Counted from the first letter of the stretch, positions 7,117-14,872 are shown. The stretch: DNA of 20,158 bases from CAZNUM01 sp046861615 (GCA_046861615.1 JBHHUS010000033.1:1-20158); one strand, 5' to 3'. Made by a program: numbers and translations. Notes: generated from the letters alone by a model not told the origin.

Positions 7117-9309
7117 ATGAAATTCAATTACAAAAAAAGGTTCATTTTTCTGGCACTGATCCTGTTTATTGCCGCCTATTTTACTTTCGATTTAAATGCT
7201 GTTTTCAATTTGGAATTTTTAAAGGATCGCCAGGTAGAATTCAGGGTCTTCTACATTCAACATCGTTTACTTACGATTCTGATTTTCTCCACAGTCTATA
7301 TTTTGATGGCTATGCTCTCCCTTCCGGGAGCCACCATTATGACTCTGGCCGGCGGTACCATTTTCGGCTTCATCCTGGGAGTGATTGTCGTCTCCGTGGC
7401 CAGTACCCTGGGAGCGACATTGGCGTTTTTTAACTGCCGTTACCTCTTCCGTAACACTATTCAGGAACGCTATAAAAATAAGCTGGAAGTCATCAACCGC
7501 GGTGTGGAACGGGACGGCGCCTTGTATTTGCTGATGTTGCGCCTGAGCCCGGCTTTTCCCTTCTTTTTTATCAATGCCGCCTTTGCCAAAACGTACCTGA
7601 AAATGTTTACTTATGCCTGGGTCAGCCAACTGGGGATGCTTCCGGGAACAATTGTATTAATCAACGCCGGAACCCAGCTCAGTCGACTGGAATCTCTTTC
7701 CGGAATTCTATCACCCGGTATATTGATCTCCTTTGCCCTGTTGGGTGTGTTCCCTATTCTATCCAAGAAAGTGGTTAACATGTTAAAAAATAGACGAAAT
7801 CGGAAAAAATTTAAAAAACCGCAGCACTGTGATTATAATGTGATCGTTCTTGGTGCCGGTTCCGGTGGACTGGTAGTGGCTTACATTGCCTCTGCGGTGA
7901 AAGCACGGGTCGCGCTCCTGGAGAAGAATAAAATGGGGGGTGATTGCCTGAATACCGGTTGTGTCCCCAGCAAAGCTTTCATTCGGTCAGCGAAAATGCT
8001 CCATTACGCTACCCGGGCCAAAGAATGGGGATTCGAATCAACACAGGTAAACTTTGATTTTGCTCAGGTCATGGAACGGGTACAGATTGTAATTAAAACA
8101 ATTGAACCTCATGATTCAGAGGAACGATATCGTTCCCTGGGAGTGGAGGTGTACACTGGTGAAGCCAAGATTTTGGATCCTTACCGGGTGGAAATCCAGG
8201 GCCAGGTTTTGACTACCCGGAATATTGTCGTAGCCACCGGAGCCGGTCCCCTGGTACCGCCTGTTCCTGGTCTGGAATCTGTGCAACCACTCACCAGCGA
8301 TACGATTTGGAACCTGCGGAAATTACCGCCCCATTTAGTGGTAGTGGGCGGTGGACCCATCGGCTGTGAACTGGCACAGGCTTTCGCCCGTTTCGGTTCC
8401 CGGGTTACACTCCTGGAGGGCATGAACCGGCTGCTGCTGAAGGAAGATCCGGAAGTTAGTGCGTTGGTTAAAAACCAGTTTGAAAAGGAAGGTATTACAG
8501 TACTCACCGGGCACATGGTGGAGGCATTTGAAAATCAGGAAGGCCAAAAGACTGTAACTTGCGATTGTGAAGGCGAAAAAATCAAGATTAACGGTGATGA
8601 AATCCTCATAGCTCTGGGACGGAAAGCTAATGTTAACGGTTTTGGTCTGGAAAAATTGGGCGTGGAAATTCGTCCCAACGGTACGATTGAAGTAGATGCG
8701 TTCTTACGCACCAACTATCCCAATATCTATGCTGTGGGTGATGTTACCGGCCCCTATCAATTTACTCATGCCGCCGGTCACCAGGCCTGGTATGCCAGTG
8801 TCAACAGTTTATTCAGTCCATTGAAAAAATTCAAGGTGGATTACCGGGTCCTGCCCTGGACCACCTTCACCGACCCGGAAGTGGCCCGGGTTGGCCTGAA
8901 TGAAACCGAAGCCCGGGAACAGGGAATCTCCCATGAGGTGATTACTTATGATTTAGCGGAGTTGGATCGCGCCATCACCGATGGGGAGAATCAGGGGTTT
9001 ATCAGAATTCTGGTTCCCCCGGGAAAAGATAAAATTCTGGGGGTGACAATGGTGGCTGCCCACGCCGGGGATATGTTGACCGAATTCGTCATGGCGATGA
9101 AACACGGAATTGGTTTGAATAAAATTCTGGGTTTGATTCATTCTTATCCTACTTTCGGCGAAGCCAATAAGCTGGCGGCTGGAGTCTGGAAGAAAAAACA
9201 CGCTCCGGCTACTGCGCTGAAATGGCTGGAAAAATTTCACGGTTGGAGACGTAAATCTCCCCCTGCCCATGGGAATCAGACGGCTGTCCAGGGCGCAGAG
9301 GCTGATTAA
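7117..9309 (+). CDS. Fusion of a TVP38/TMEM64 (VTT/DedA-like) membrane domain with a MerA-like pyridine nucleotide-disulfide oxidoreductase
   Basis: A 730-residue protein. Residues 1-225 hold several membrane segments and a VTT/SNARE-associated-type domain (LPGATIMTLAGGTIFGFILG at about 69-88; LMLRLSPAFPFFFIN at about 139-153). Residues 239-715 are a flavin disulfide oxidoreductase: FAD Rossmann motif GAGSGG (246-251), redox pair Cys277/Cys282 in GGDCLNTGCVPSKAF, NAD(P) motif VVVGGGPIGCELAQAF (about 408-423), FAD motif NIYAVGDVTG, and the dimer domain. Where dihydrolipoamide dehydrogenases have HAHPT with the catalytic His, this has HSYPT (Tyr677); MerA's C-terminal Cys pair is absent. So neither a lipoamide nor a mercuric reductase is supported; the substrate is unknown. 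The membrane-tethered reductase probably acts on the cytoplasmic face. It follows the response regulator by 88 bases and precedes a peroxiredoxin-like gene. Such fusions occur in other bacteria. Confidence 0.93.
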   Translation: MKFNYKKRFIFLALILFIAAYFTFDLNAVFNLEFLKDRQVEFRVFYIQHRLLTILIFSTVYILMAMLSLPGATIMTLAGGTIFGFILGVIVVSVASTLGATLAFFNCRYLFRNTIQERYKNKLEVINRGVERDGALYLLMLRLSPAFPFFFINAAFAKTYLKMFTYAWVSQLGMLPGTIVLINAGTQLSRLESLSGILSPGILISFALLGVFPILSKKVVNMLKNRRNRKKFKKPQHCDYNVIVLGAGSGGLVVAYIASAVKARVALLEKNKMGGDCLNTGCVPSKAFIRSAKMLHYATRAKEWGFESTQVNFDFAQVMERVQIVIKTIEPHDSEERYRSLGVEVYTGEAKILDPYRVEIQGQVLTTRNIVVATGAGPLVPPVPGLESVQPLTSDTIWNLRKLPPHLVVVGGGPIGCELAQAFARFGSRVTLLEGMNRLLLKEDPEVSALVKNQFEKEGITVLTGHMVEAFENQEGQKTVTCDCEGEKIKINGDEILIALGRKANVNGFGLEKLGVEIRPNGTIEVDAFLRTNYPNIYAVGDVTGPYQFTHAAGHQAWYASVNSLFSPLKKFKVDYRVLPWTTFTDPEVARVGLNETEAREQGISHEVITYDLAELDRAITDGENQGFIRILVPPGKDKILGVTMVAAHAGDMLTEFVMAMKHGIGLNKILGLIHSYPTFGEANKLAAGVWKKKHAPATALKWLEKFHGWRRKSPPAHGNQTAVQGAEAD

Positions 9310-9344
9310 ATGCAACCGGAAAAAGAAAATCTGGAGGGAATGAA

Positions 9345-9872
9345 ATGCGGTTAAAAGTAGGACAAGCTGCCCCTGATTTTAAGGTCCGGGACATTTACGA
9401 TGAATTGCATTCACTGAACCGCTATCGAGGGCAGAAGCTGTTGCTGTCCTTTTATCGCTATGCTTCCTGTCCTCTGTGTAACCAACGGGTACACCGCTTA
9501 TCTAAGAGGGTAACAAAATGGCGGGAAATGGGACTGGCAATTCTGGCTGTTTTTGAATCTCCGGAGGAGCGCATTCGCCAGTATGTAGGTCGTCAGGAAC
9601 CACCTTTCCCCTTGATTCCGGATCCGGAGCGGGCATTGTACAACCAGTATGGTGTTGAATCCTCCTGGTTTAAATATGTCTTAGCGGCCGGTCCGTTTTT
9701 GGGCTCCCTGGTTAGGGGTTTCCGGCCGGGTAAAACAGATGGTAAAAAAGCCCTGGTTCCAGCGGATTTTCTGATTGATCCCGCCGGAATCATACAAACC
9801 GCCTTTTACGGCAGGCATATCGGGGATCATGTCCCCGTGGAAACGATTGAAATATTTTTAAAACAGAATTAA
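9345..9872 (+). CDS. Peroxiredoxin-like protein (AhpC/TSA-type thioredoxin fold)
   Basis: A 175-residue protein with the AhpC/TSA start LKVGQAAPDFKVRD, followed by LLLSFYRYASCPLCNQRVHRL. Cys42 and Cys45 form a CPLC motif in the place of the peroxidatic region. This is characteristic of the peroxiredoxin-like subgroup rather than a classical PxxxTxxC peroxiredoxin, so peroxidase activity is plausible but not assured. Later blocks (FPLIPDPERALYNQYGV, and ADFLIDPAGIIQTAFYG) match the family. The start is set by GGAGGG at 9333-9338. It lies 35 bases after the VTT/MerA-like reductase and 25 bases before a glutaredoxin, which suggests a peroxide/thiol chain: flavin reductase, glutaredoxin, peroxiredoxin. 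The pairing is inferred from position only. Confidence 0.88.
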   Translation: MRLKVGQAAPDFKVRDIYDELHSLNRYRGQKLLLSFYRYASCPLCNQRVHRLSKRVTKWREMGLAILAVFESPEERIRQYVGRQEPPFPLIPDPERALYNQYGVESSWFKYVLAAGPFLGSLVRGFRPGKTDGKKALVPADFLIDPAGIIQTAFYGRHIGDHVPVETIEIFLKQN

Positions 9873-9897
9873 AACATACGATTAAAGGAGTGTACAC

Positions 9898-10122
9898 ATG
9901 AAAGACATCAAAATATACACCACCAGCTGGTGCCCCTACTGCAAGGCGGCCAAACAGTTCTTTAAACAGAATAACTGGGATTTTGAAGAAATTGATATTG
10001 AGGAGCAAGATATCAGTCGGAAGCAATTGCAAAAGATTGGGAAAGGAATGTCCGTTCCGCAGATCATTGTTGATGGTCAGCCCATTGGCGGTTATAACGA
10101 TCTGATGCGTCTCTATGGTTAA
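9898..10122 (+). CDS. Glutaredoxin
   Basis: A 74-residue dithiol glutaredoxin, close to the usual minimal length. Visible are KIYTTSWCPYCKAAKQFF with the CPYC pair at residues 12 and 15, the cis-Pro segment SVPQIIVDG, and the glutathione-binding GG-D end (IGGYNDLMRLYG). It reduces protein disulfides or glutathione mixed disulfides in the cytoplasm. In organisms lacking glutathione such proteins often serve other low-molecular-weight thiols. The ribosome binding site AAAGGAG (9884-9890) is strong. It is the last gene of the redox run that includes the peroxiredoxin-like gene 25 bases upstream; no terminator of intrinsic type is evident after it, only a weak hairpin. Confidence 0.95.
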   Translation: MKDIKIYTTSWCPYCKAAKQFFKQNNWDFEEIDIEEQDISRKQLQKIGKGMSVPQIIVDGQPIGGYNDLMRLYG

Positions 10123-10179
10123 AATTTACTTCGCTCTGACAACCATTTTGAAATATTCTGTGTCTTAATTTCACCGGAT

Positions 10180-10203
10180 CCACCGGGCTGGTAGGCCCCG
10201 TGG
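10180..10203 (+). other. Imperfect hairpin in the 227-base glutaredoxin/M16 intergenic region
   Basis: CCAC and GTGG pair around GGGC/GGCC-type inner pairs with one C-C mismatch and a short loop. There is no T tract after it, so it is not a typical intrinsic terminator. A related block (CACCGGGCTGGTAGG, 10181-10195; CAACCGGCTGTTAGG, 10226-10240; 12 of 15 identical) follows 45 bases later. The rest of 10123-10349 shows no coding frame that I trust; it ends with the GGAGG of the next gene and presumably carries its promoter. Confidence 0.3.
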
Positions 10204-10349
10204 AACGATGAGTGTATGACCAGAGCAACCGGCTGTTAGGTGCTGAATTGAAGGGCCGGAATTTCCTGAATTTTCGGGCTGTTTTCCGGTAATGCCCTTG
10301 TGGCTCTAAAAACGCTATCGTAATTTTAAGCGAATTTTGGAGGTACTCA

Positions 10350-11708
10350 ATGAAAGCCAGATTTAGTAGAATCATTTTTCCGGCCCTGTTTCTCAGTTTT
10401 CTGATTCCGGTTTCCGGCGCCAGTCAAATTCATTCCAAGGTTTTGGCGAATGGCCTTGAAGTGATTGTGATTGAGAATCATATTGTTCCCCTGGTGACGA
10501 TTGAAATCGCCGTCAAGAATGGCAGTTTTGTAGAAACACCGGAATACGATGGCCTGGCTCATTTATATGAGCATATGTTTTTCAAGGCCAATGAAAAAAT
10601 CCCAAGCCAGGAAACATATCTGGAACGGACGCGCGAACTGGGAATGTCCTGGAATGGGACCACCCAGGAAGAGCGGGTAAATTATTTCTTTACCCTGCCG
10701 GTGGATAGTATTGAAGCCGGAATGGAATTCATGAAAAATGCCATCCGCTTTCCGCTTTTCCTCCAGGATGAACTGGAGCGGGAGCGACCGGTGGTTATCG
10801 GGGAGTATGATCGCAATGAATCCAACCCTTATTTTTACCTGTTTAAAGAAGTAGGGCAGAAGTTGTGGTATAAATACTGGAGCCGGAAAAATGTAATCGG
10901 TAACCGGGAAATAATTCTCACTGCCACCAGGGAGAAAATGCAGACTCTAAAGGATCGCTACTACATTCCCAATAATTCCGCCCTGTTAATTGCCGGTGAC
11001 GTAACACCGGAGCAGGGCTTTGAGCTGGCGGAGCGCTATTTAGGTGATTGGCCCCGGGGTATTGATCCCCAGGATGAATATCCGATCCCTGAACAACCAC
11101 CCTTAAAGGAATCCTCCGTTGTAGTGGTAAAAAAACCGGTGAATGTTGCGATAGTTCAACTAGCCTGGCACGGTCCAAAAGCAGGAGAGGATGTTGAAAG
11201 CACTTTTGCTGCCGATGTCTTATCCTATATTCTGGCTCAAAAGAATTCCCAGTTTCAGAAAAATTTAGTTGATTCGGGAATTGCTCTCAGCGCTTCCCTC
11301 AGTTACTATACGCTCAATCACACGGGACCGATTACCGCCGCGGTAGTGACAACTCCGGATAAGGTATTGCAGGCCCGGGAGGCTTTGTGGACGGAATTAA
11401 AAAAATTGACTGACCCGGAGTATTACAGCGATGAACAACTAGAAACTTCCAAGACTAAGTTGGAAGTTCAGGAAATCTACGGTCGTGAAAAACCCTCCAG
11501 CTACGTCCACACGGTTTCTTTCTGGTGGGCCGTCACCGGTCTAGACTACTATCAGCAGTATATTCCCAATTTGCGTAAAATCACACGGGAGGACATTAAT
11601 CAATATGTGAACCGATATTTGCTGGATAAACCATTTGTAATGGGAGTGATTCTATCGGAGAAGGACTTCGATGCGTTGAACATTAAGGAAAAGGAGTTGC
11701 TGCCATGA
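10350..11708 (+). CDS. M16 family zinc metallopeptidase, catalytic subunit (secreted)
   Basis: A 452-residue peptidase of the M16B type. An N-terminal signal peptide (about residues 1-25, ending SGASQ) sends it across the inner membrane. The inverted zinc motif is intact: His71, Glu74 and His75 in DGLAHLYEHMFFKA, with the third ligand Glu152 in VVIGEYDRNE at the canonical spacing. In the C-terminal half the place where M16 proteins usually carry the substrate-binding Arg/Tyr pair reads QKNLVDSGIALSASLSYY, without the Arg. That pair is present in the next gene, which argues for a heterodimer. The GGAGG at 10339-10343 supports the start. It overlaps its partner by ATGA (11705-11708). It probably degrades peptides or processes a specific peptide in the periplasm; the substrate is unknown. 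Confidence 0.95.
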   Translation: MKARFSRIIFPALFLSFLIPVSGASQIHSKVLANGLEVIVIENHIVPLVTIEIAVKNGSFVETPEYDGLAHLYEHMFFKANEKIPSQETYLERTRELGMSWNGTTQEERVNYFFTLPVDSIEAGMEFMKNAIRFPLFLQDELERERPVVIGEYDRNESNPYFYLFKEVGQKLWYKYWSRKNVIGNREIILTATREKMQTLKDRYYIPNNSALLIAGDVTPEQGFELAERYLGDWPRGIDPQDEYPIPEQPPLKESSVVVVKKPVNVAIVQLAWHGPKAGEDVESTFAADVLSYILAQKNSQFQKNLVDSGIALSASLSYYTLNHTGPITAAVVTTPDKVLQAREALWTELKKLTDPEYYSDEQLETSKTKLEVQEIYGREKPSSYVHTVSFWWAVTGLDYYQQYIPNLRKITREDINQYVNRYLLDKPFVMGVILSEKDFDALNIKEKELLP

Positions 11709-13018
11709 TCAGGAAATTATTTAAGCTTACTATTTTAGCAGTTATCATCCTTACCGGTTGTGAACAGCAACAATCCGCCTCCGCTCATATGTATAAAGTC
11801 AATGGACTGGAAGTCATTATTAAAGAGATCCCCGAAACGGATGTGGTTTCCGCCGGTTTCTATCTCCGGGGGGGCGTGGCAGCTACTCCAGGAGCCCAGG
11901 CTGGTATTGAACAATTACTGTTAATGGTAGCCCCTAAGGGGACCGAGACTTATGATAAGCAAACCCTCCAACAACTACTGGAGGGCATGGGCTCAGAAAT
12001 CAGTGGCTATGCCTCCCGGGATTATTCCGTCCTCAGTTTGCGTTGTCTGGCGGATAAATTTGATTCCTCCTGGAAAATTTACCAGGATGTAATTCTGCAG
12101 CCGTTATTGGATTCCAGTGAAGTGGAACTGGCCCGAACCTCCATTTTGACAGATATCAAAGCGGAAGTTGACAATCCCGATAGTTATCTGAAAAAACTGG
12201 CCCGGGAATTCTACTATGAGGGCCATCCTTATGAACAATCACCAAACGGTACTATAAACAGTGTCAGCCACTTTACCCGGGAGGATTTGCTCCGTTACCA
12301 TCAGGAGCAATTTACCAAATCCCGGGCGTTGCTGGTGATTGTGGGCCCCGTGGATAAACAGGAGATTCTGAAACAGGTGCGAGAATTAGCTTCTAATCTA
12401 CCGCGGGGTAATAAATCCACCTTTTCACTGCCGGAATCCTGGGAAAAGGCCAGTCCCGGAATGCGCATTGTGGAAAGCAACATGCCCATACCGACCAATT
12501 ATCTGATTGGCCAAACTAACGCTCCTTCCATGCTTTCGGACGATTATTATCCTTTCCTCCTGGCTGCCAGGAAGCTCCAGACCCGGGTGTGGGAAGAAGT
12601 CCGGACAAAACGGAATTTGTCCTATGCTCCCAGTGCTGGTTATGAGTCCGGCCGGAACAGCACCAGTTATCTTTATGTGACTACCACCCAGCCGGATACG
12701 GCCATTAAAGTCATGTTTGCCGAAGTGGATCGTCTCAAAGATCAGCCGCTTACCGATAAGGAATTGCACGATTTAAGGATGATGTTTCTGACCCGTTACT
12801 ATCTCACTGAAGAAACAGTGGCGGCCCAGCGGTCCCTGTTAGCCAGCTATGAATTGTTAGGGAAAGGGATTCGGGAAGCAGATCGGTTCCTGGAAAAAAT
12901 TCAGGCGGTAAGGGCAGCCGATATCCAACGGGTGGCCAAAACATACCTGAATAATTACCAGTTTACCTATCTGGGCGACCCGAAACAGGTAAATGAGGAA
13001 GTCTTTTTAGCCTACTGA
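11705..13018 (+). CDS. M16 family peptidase-like lipoprotein, non-catalytic subunit
   Basis: A 437-residue M16 homolog with a lipoprotein signal (IILTGC, Cys19). The zinc motif is degenerate: where HxxEH should be, the sequence reads AGIEQLLLMVAPKGTE, so it cannot bind zinc in the usual way. The C-terminal half keeps the family's Arg/Tyr substrate-anchoring pair in EVRTKRNLSYAPSAGY (about residues 296-312). This is the known division of labour in M16B heterodimers, one subunit with the zinc site and the other with R/Y. The start codon overlaps the stop of the catalytic subunit, consistent with stoichiometric synthesis. Lipidation would tether the heterodimer to a membrane. Family and degenerate site are seen directly; the heterodimer is a strong inference. 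Confidence 0.94.
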   Translation: MIRKLFKLTILAVIILTGCEQQQSASAHMYKVNGLEVIIKEIPETDVVSAGFYLRGGVAATPGAQAGIEQLLLMVAPKGTETYDKQTLQQLLEGMGSEISGYASRDYSVLSLRCLADKFDSSWKIYQDVILQPLLDSSEVELARTSILTDIKAEVDNPDSYLKKLAREFYYEGHPYEQSPNGTINSVSHFTREDLLRYHQEQFTKSRALLVIVGPVDKQEILKQVRELASNLPRGNKSTFSLPESWEKASPGMRIVESNMPIPTNYLIGQTNAPSMLSDDYYPFLLAARKLQTRVWEEVRTKRNLSYAPSAGYESGRNSTSYLYVTTTQPDTAIKVMFAEVDRLKDQPLTDKELHDLRMMFLTRYYLTEETVAAQRSLLASYELLGKGIREADRFLEKIQAVRAADIQRVAKTYLNNYQFTYLGDPKQVNEEVFLAY

Positions 13019-13030
13019 TTCTGTTCAACT

Positions 13031-13111
13031 TCAGCCTGCTGCTGATTCCAAACCTTAATACTTTTTGATCACGGTTTGAGACTGCCCCTTTTAGGGGCAG
13101 CTCCAGGCTGA
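13031..13111 (+). ncRNA. Candidate structured RNA (three-way junction) in the M16/GltB-like intergenic region
   Basis: Three inverted repeats nest without clash. P1 is TCAGCCTG (13031-13038) with CAGGCTGA (13104-13111). P2 is CAAACC (13049-13054) with GGTTTG (13073-13078). P3 is CTGCCCC (13082-13088) with GGGGCAG (13094-13100) around a TTTTA loop. P3 alone is strong; P1 and P2 could be chance. No T tract follows, so a plain terminator is unlikely. It matches no riboswitch class I can recognise. It lies 13 bases after the M16 stop and about 120 bases before the next start. Confidence 0.35.
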
Positions 13112-13154
13112 TAGGTTGATCCTTTCGATATATTTTTTACCCGGTTTTAAAATT

Positions 13155-13201
13155 CTGGAATTATTTTAATCCTTCCCCTTAACTGGAATTAAATTCAATC
13201 C
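13155..13201. repeat. Pair of imperfect AT-rich direct repeats upstream of the GltB-like gene
   Basis: CTGGAATTATTTTAATCC (13155-13172) and CTGGAATTAAATTCAATCC (13183-13201) share the exact 9-mer CTGGAATTA and end AATCC, offset by 28 bases. They lie 33 to 79 bases before the start codon, a position suited to activator or repressor sites. Function is inferred only from position. Confidence 0.35.
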
Positions 13202-13233
13202 GCAACATAACCAAGCAACCGAAGGTAAATCCT

Positions 13234-14814
13234 ATGCGTAAAAAGTTTATTATTATTTCTATTATTACCCTCCTGGCCATGGGAGGTGTAACCCTGATCT
13301 GGCCTCCCATACTGTGGAGTTTAATAGTGGTAGGACCGTTGATCGCGTTGGGGATTCATGATATGGTGCAGAAAGAGCACACGATCAAGCGCAATTTCCC
13401 GCTTCTGGGTTGGGGACGGTACATCATGGAATCGCTACGACCTAAAGTGTACCAGTATTTTGTGGAGTCGGATGTGGATGGTCGTCCCATCAATCGTATT
13501 TTTCGCTCCCTGGTTTACCAGCGGGCTAAGGGGGATCTGGATACCGCCCCATTTGGAACCCAGGTGGATGTCTATCGCATCGGTTATGAATGGATGGCCC
13601 ATTCGCTGAAAGCAATCAACTATAAGCGCTGTAATCCTGACCTCAGGATTCTGGTAGGCTCTGGTCAGTGTCAGCAGCCTTATTCCGCCAGTGTATTGAA
13701 TATTTCAGCCATGAGTTTCGGGGCCCTGAGTAAAAATGCGATCCTGGCACTGAACAAGGGTGCCCATCAGGGTAACTTTGCCCACAATACGGGTGAAGGC
13801 GGCTTGAGTCCCTACCATCTGGAGGGGGGTGGTGACATTATCTGGCAAATTGGTACCGGCTATTTCGGTTGTCGAAATCAGGAGGGACAGTTTTCTTCCA
13901 CTGCCTTTGAAAAAAATGCCCTTCAGGAAGCTGTGAAAATGATTGAGATTAAGTTGTCCCAGGGTGCCAAACCGGGTCATGGTGGTATTTTGCCCGGCCC
14001 AAAAAATACGCCAGAAATTGCTCGTATCCGGGGAGTAAAACCCTACAATACAGTATTGTCATCACCGACTCATTCCGCCTTCAATACACCAATCGGTTTA
14101 TTGGAATTCGTGGCCCATTTGCGGGAGCTTTCCGGTGGCAAACCAATCGGCTTTAAGCTGTGTATTGGACGTAAAGCTGAATTTGTGGCGATCTGCAAGG
14201 CGATTGTTAAAACAGGAATTAAACCGGATTTTATTACCGTGGATGGTGGGGAAGGGGGCACCGGGGCCGCACCGATGGAATATGCCAATTCAGTCGGAAT
14301 GCCCCTGAGGGACGGATTGGCTTTTGCTGTGGATTGTTTACGGGGTTTCGGGCTGAAAGAGGAGATCAGAGTAATTGCCAGCGGAAAGATTCTTAGCGGT
14401 TTTCATCTCCTGAAAAATATGGCTTTGGGAGCAGATATAGGCAACAGCGCCCGGGGAATGATGCTAGCTTTGGGTTGTATTCAGGCCTTGGAGTGCAATC
14501 GAAATATTTGTCCCACCGGCATTACCACCCAGAATCCGGAGCTGGTTGCAGGGTTGGCAGTGGAGGAAAAGGCTCCGCGGGTGGCCCGATATCACTACGA
14601 TACTGTCCACAGCCTGATAGAACTTCTGGCAGCAGCGGGGTTGGAAGGTCTTCAAGATCTGGATCGATCCTACATTTACCGTCGTGTTAGTTCCAGTGAA
14701 GTGCGACGTTACAACGAAATATTTCCTCCTGTTGAACCAGGAAGTTTTTTGGGGAACGATATTCCGGAGCGGTACCATCAGGTTGTGAAATCAGCTTCGG
14801 CCCAATCTTTTTAA
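13234..14814 (+). CDS. Membrane-anchored FMN/Fe-S glutamate synthase-like protein (GltB central domain family)
   Basis: A 526-residue protein with two hydrophobic segments at residues 4-45, then the FMN/ammonia-channel type domain of glutamate synthase. Matches include AMSFGALSKNAILALNKGA, NTGEGGLSPYH, KPGHGGILPGPK, DFITVDGGEGGTGAAP and IASGKILSG for the FMN barrel. The 3Fe-4S cluster cysteines are Cys415, Cys421 and Cys426 in GCIQALECNRNICPTG. There is no N-terminal glutamine amidotransferase domain and no GltD gene beside it, so a classical NADPH-GOGAT is not supported; proteins of this type are common but of unproven function. The following thioredoxin-reductase-like flavoprotein, 58 bases downstream, could supply electrons. 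AAGG at 13222-13225 precedes the ATG. Position after a structured intergenic region with direct repeats hints at its own regulation. Confidence 0.92.
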   Translation: MRKKFIIISIITLLAMGGVTLIWPPILWSLIVVGPLIALGIHDMVQKEHTIKRNFPLLGWGRYIMESLRPKVYQYFVESDVDGRPINRIFRSLVYQRAKGDLDTAPFGTQVDVYRIGYEWMAHSLKAINYKRCNPDLRILVGSGQCQQPYSASVLNISAMSFGALSKNAILALNKGAHQGNFAHNTGEGGLSPYHLEGGGDIIWQIGTGYFGCRNQEGQFSSTAFEKNALQEAVKMIEIKLSQGAKPGHGGILPGPKNTPEIARIRGVKPYNTVLSSPTHSAFNTPIGLLEFVAHLRELSGGKPIGFKLCIGRKAEFVAICKAIVKTGIKPDFITVDGGEGGTGAAPMEYANSVGMPLRDGLAFAVDCLRGFGLKEEIRVIASGKILSGFHLLKNMALGADIGNSARGMMLALGCIQALECNRNICPTGITTQNPELVAGLAVEEKAPRVARYHYDTVHSLIELLAAAGLEGLQDLDRSYIYRRVSSSEVRRYNEIFPPVEPGSFLGNDIPERYHQVVKSASAQSF

Positions 14815-14832
14815 CCGGCAGATTGAGATTGG

Positions 14833-14861
14833 TTGCGCTTAAATTTTTTAATCGATAATCA
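14833..14861 (+). promoter_or_regulatory. Possible sigma70-type promoter before the TrxR-like gene
   Basis: TTGCGC (14833-14838) and TAATCA (14856-14861) are separated by 17 bases that contain the AT-rich inverted repeat TTAAATTTTTTAA. Both boxes are imperfect. It sits 12 bases before the start codon, which would give a very short leader, so confidence is low; read-through from the GltB-like gene is the alternative. Confidence 0.2.
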
Positions 14862-14872
14862 GAGGTTCAATA

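Noticed and set aside
7117..9309. Reading the VTT/MerA-like fusion as a mercury-resistance gene
   Set aside because: It lacks the N-terminal metal-binding domain and the C-terminal Cys pair of MerA, and no mer genes are nearby.
9310..9354. 14-codon ORF starting directly after the VTT/MerA-like stop and overlapping the peroxiredoxin-like start
   Set aside because: No ribosome binding site of its own and no recognisable content; the GGAGGG serves the ATG at 9345.
10064..10375. 103-codon frame on the minus strand covering the glutaredoxin/M16 gap
   Set aside because: It overlaps the ends of two certain genes, has no family resemblance and no ribosome binding site; most likely a chance frame.
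13082..13100. Strong hairpin as a simple rho-independent terminator of the M16 operon
   Set aside because: No T-rich tract follows on either strand; it is better treated as part of the candidate structured RNA.
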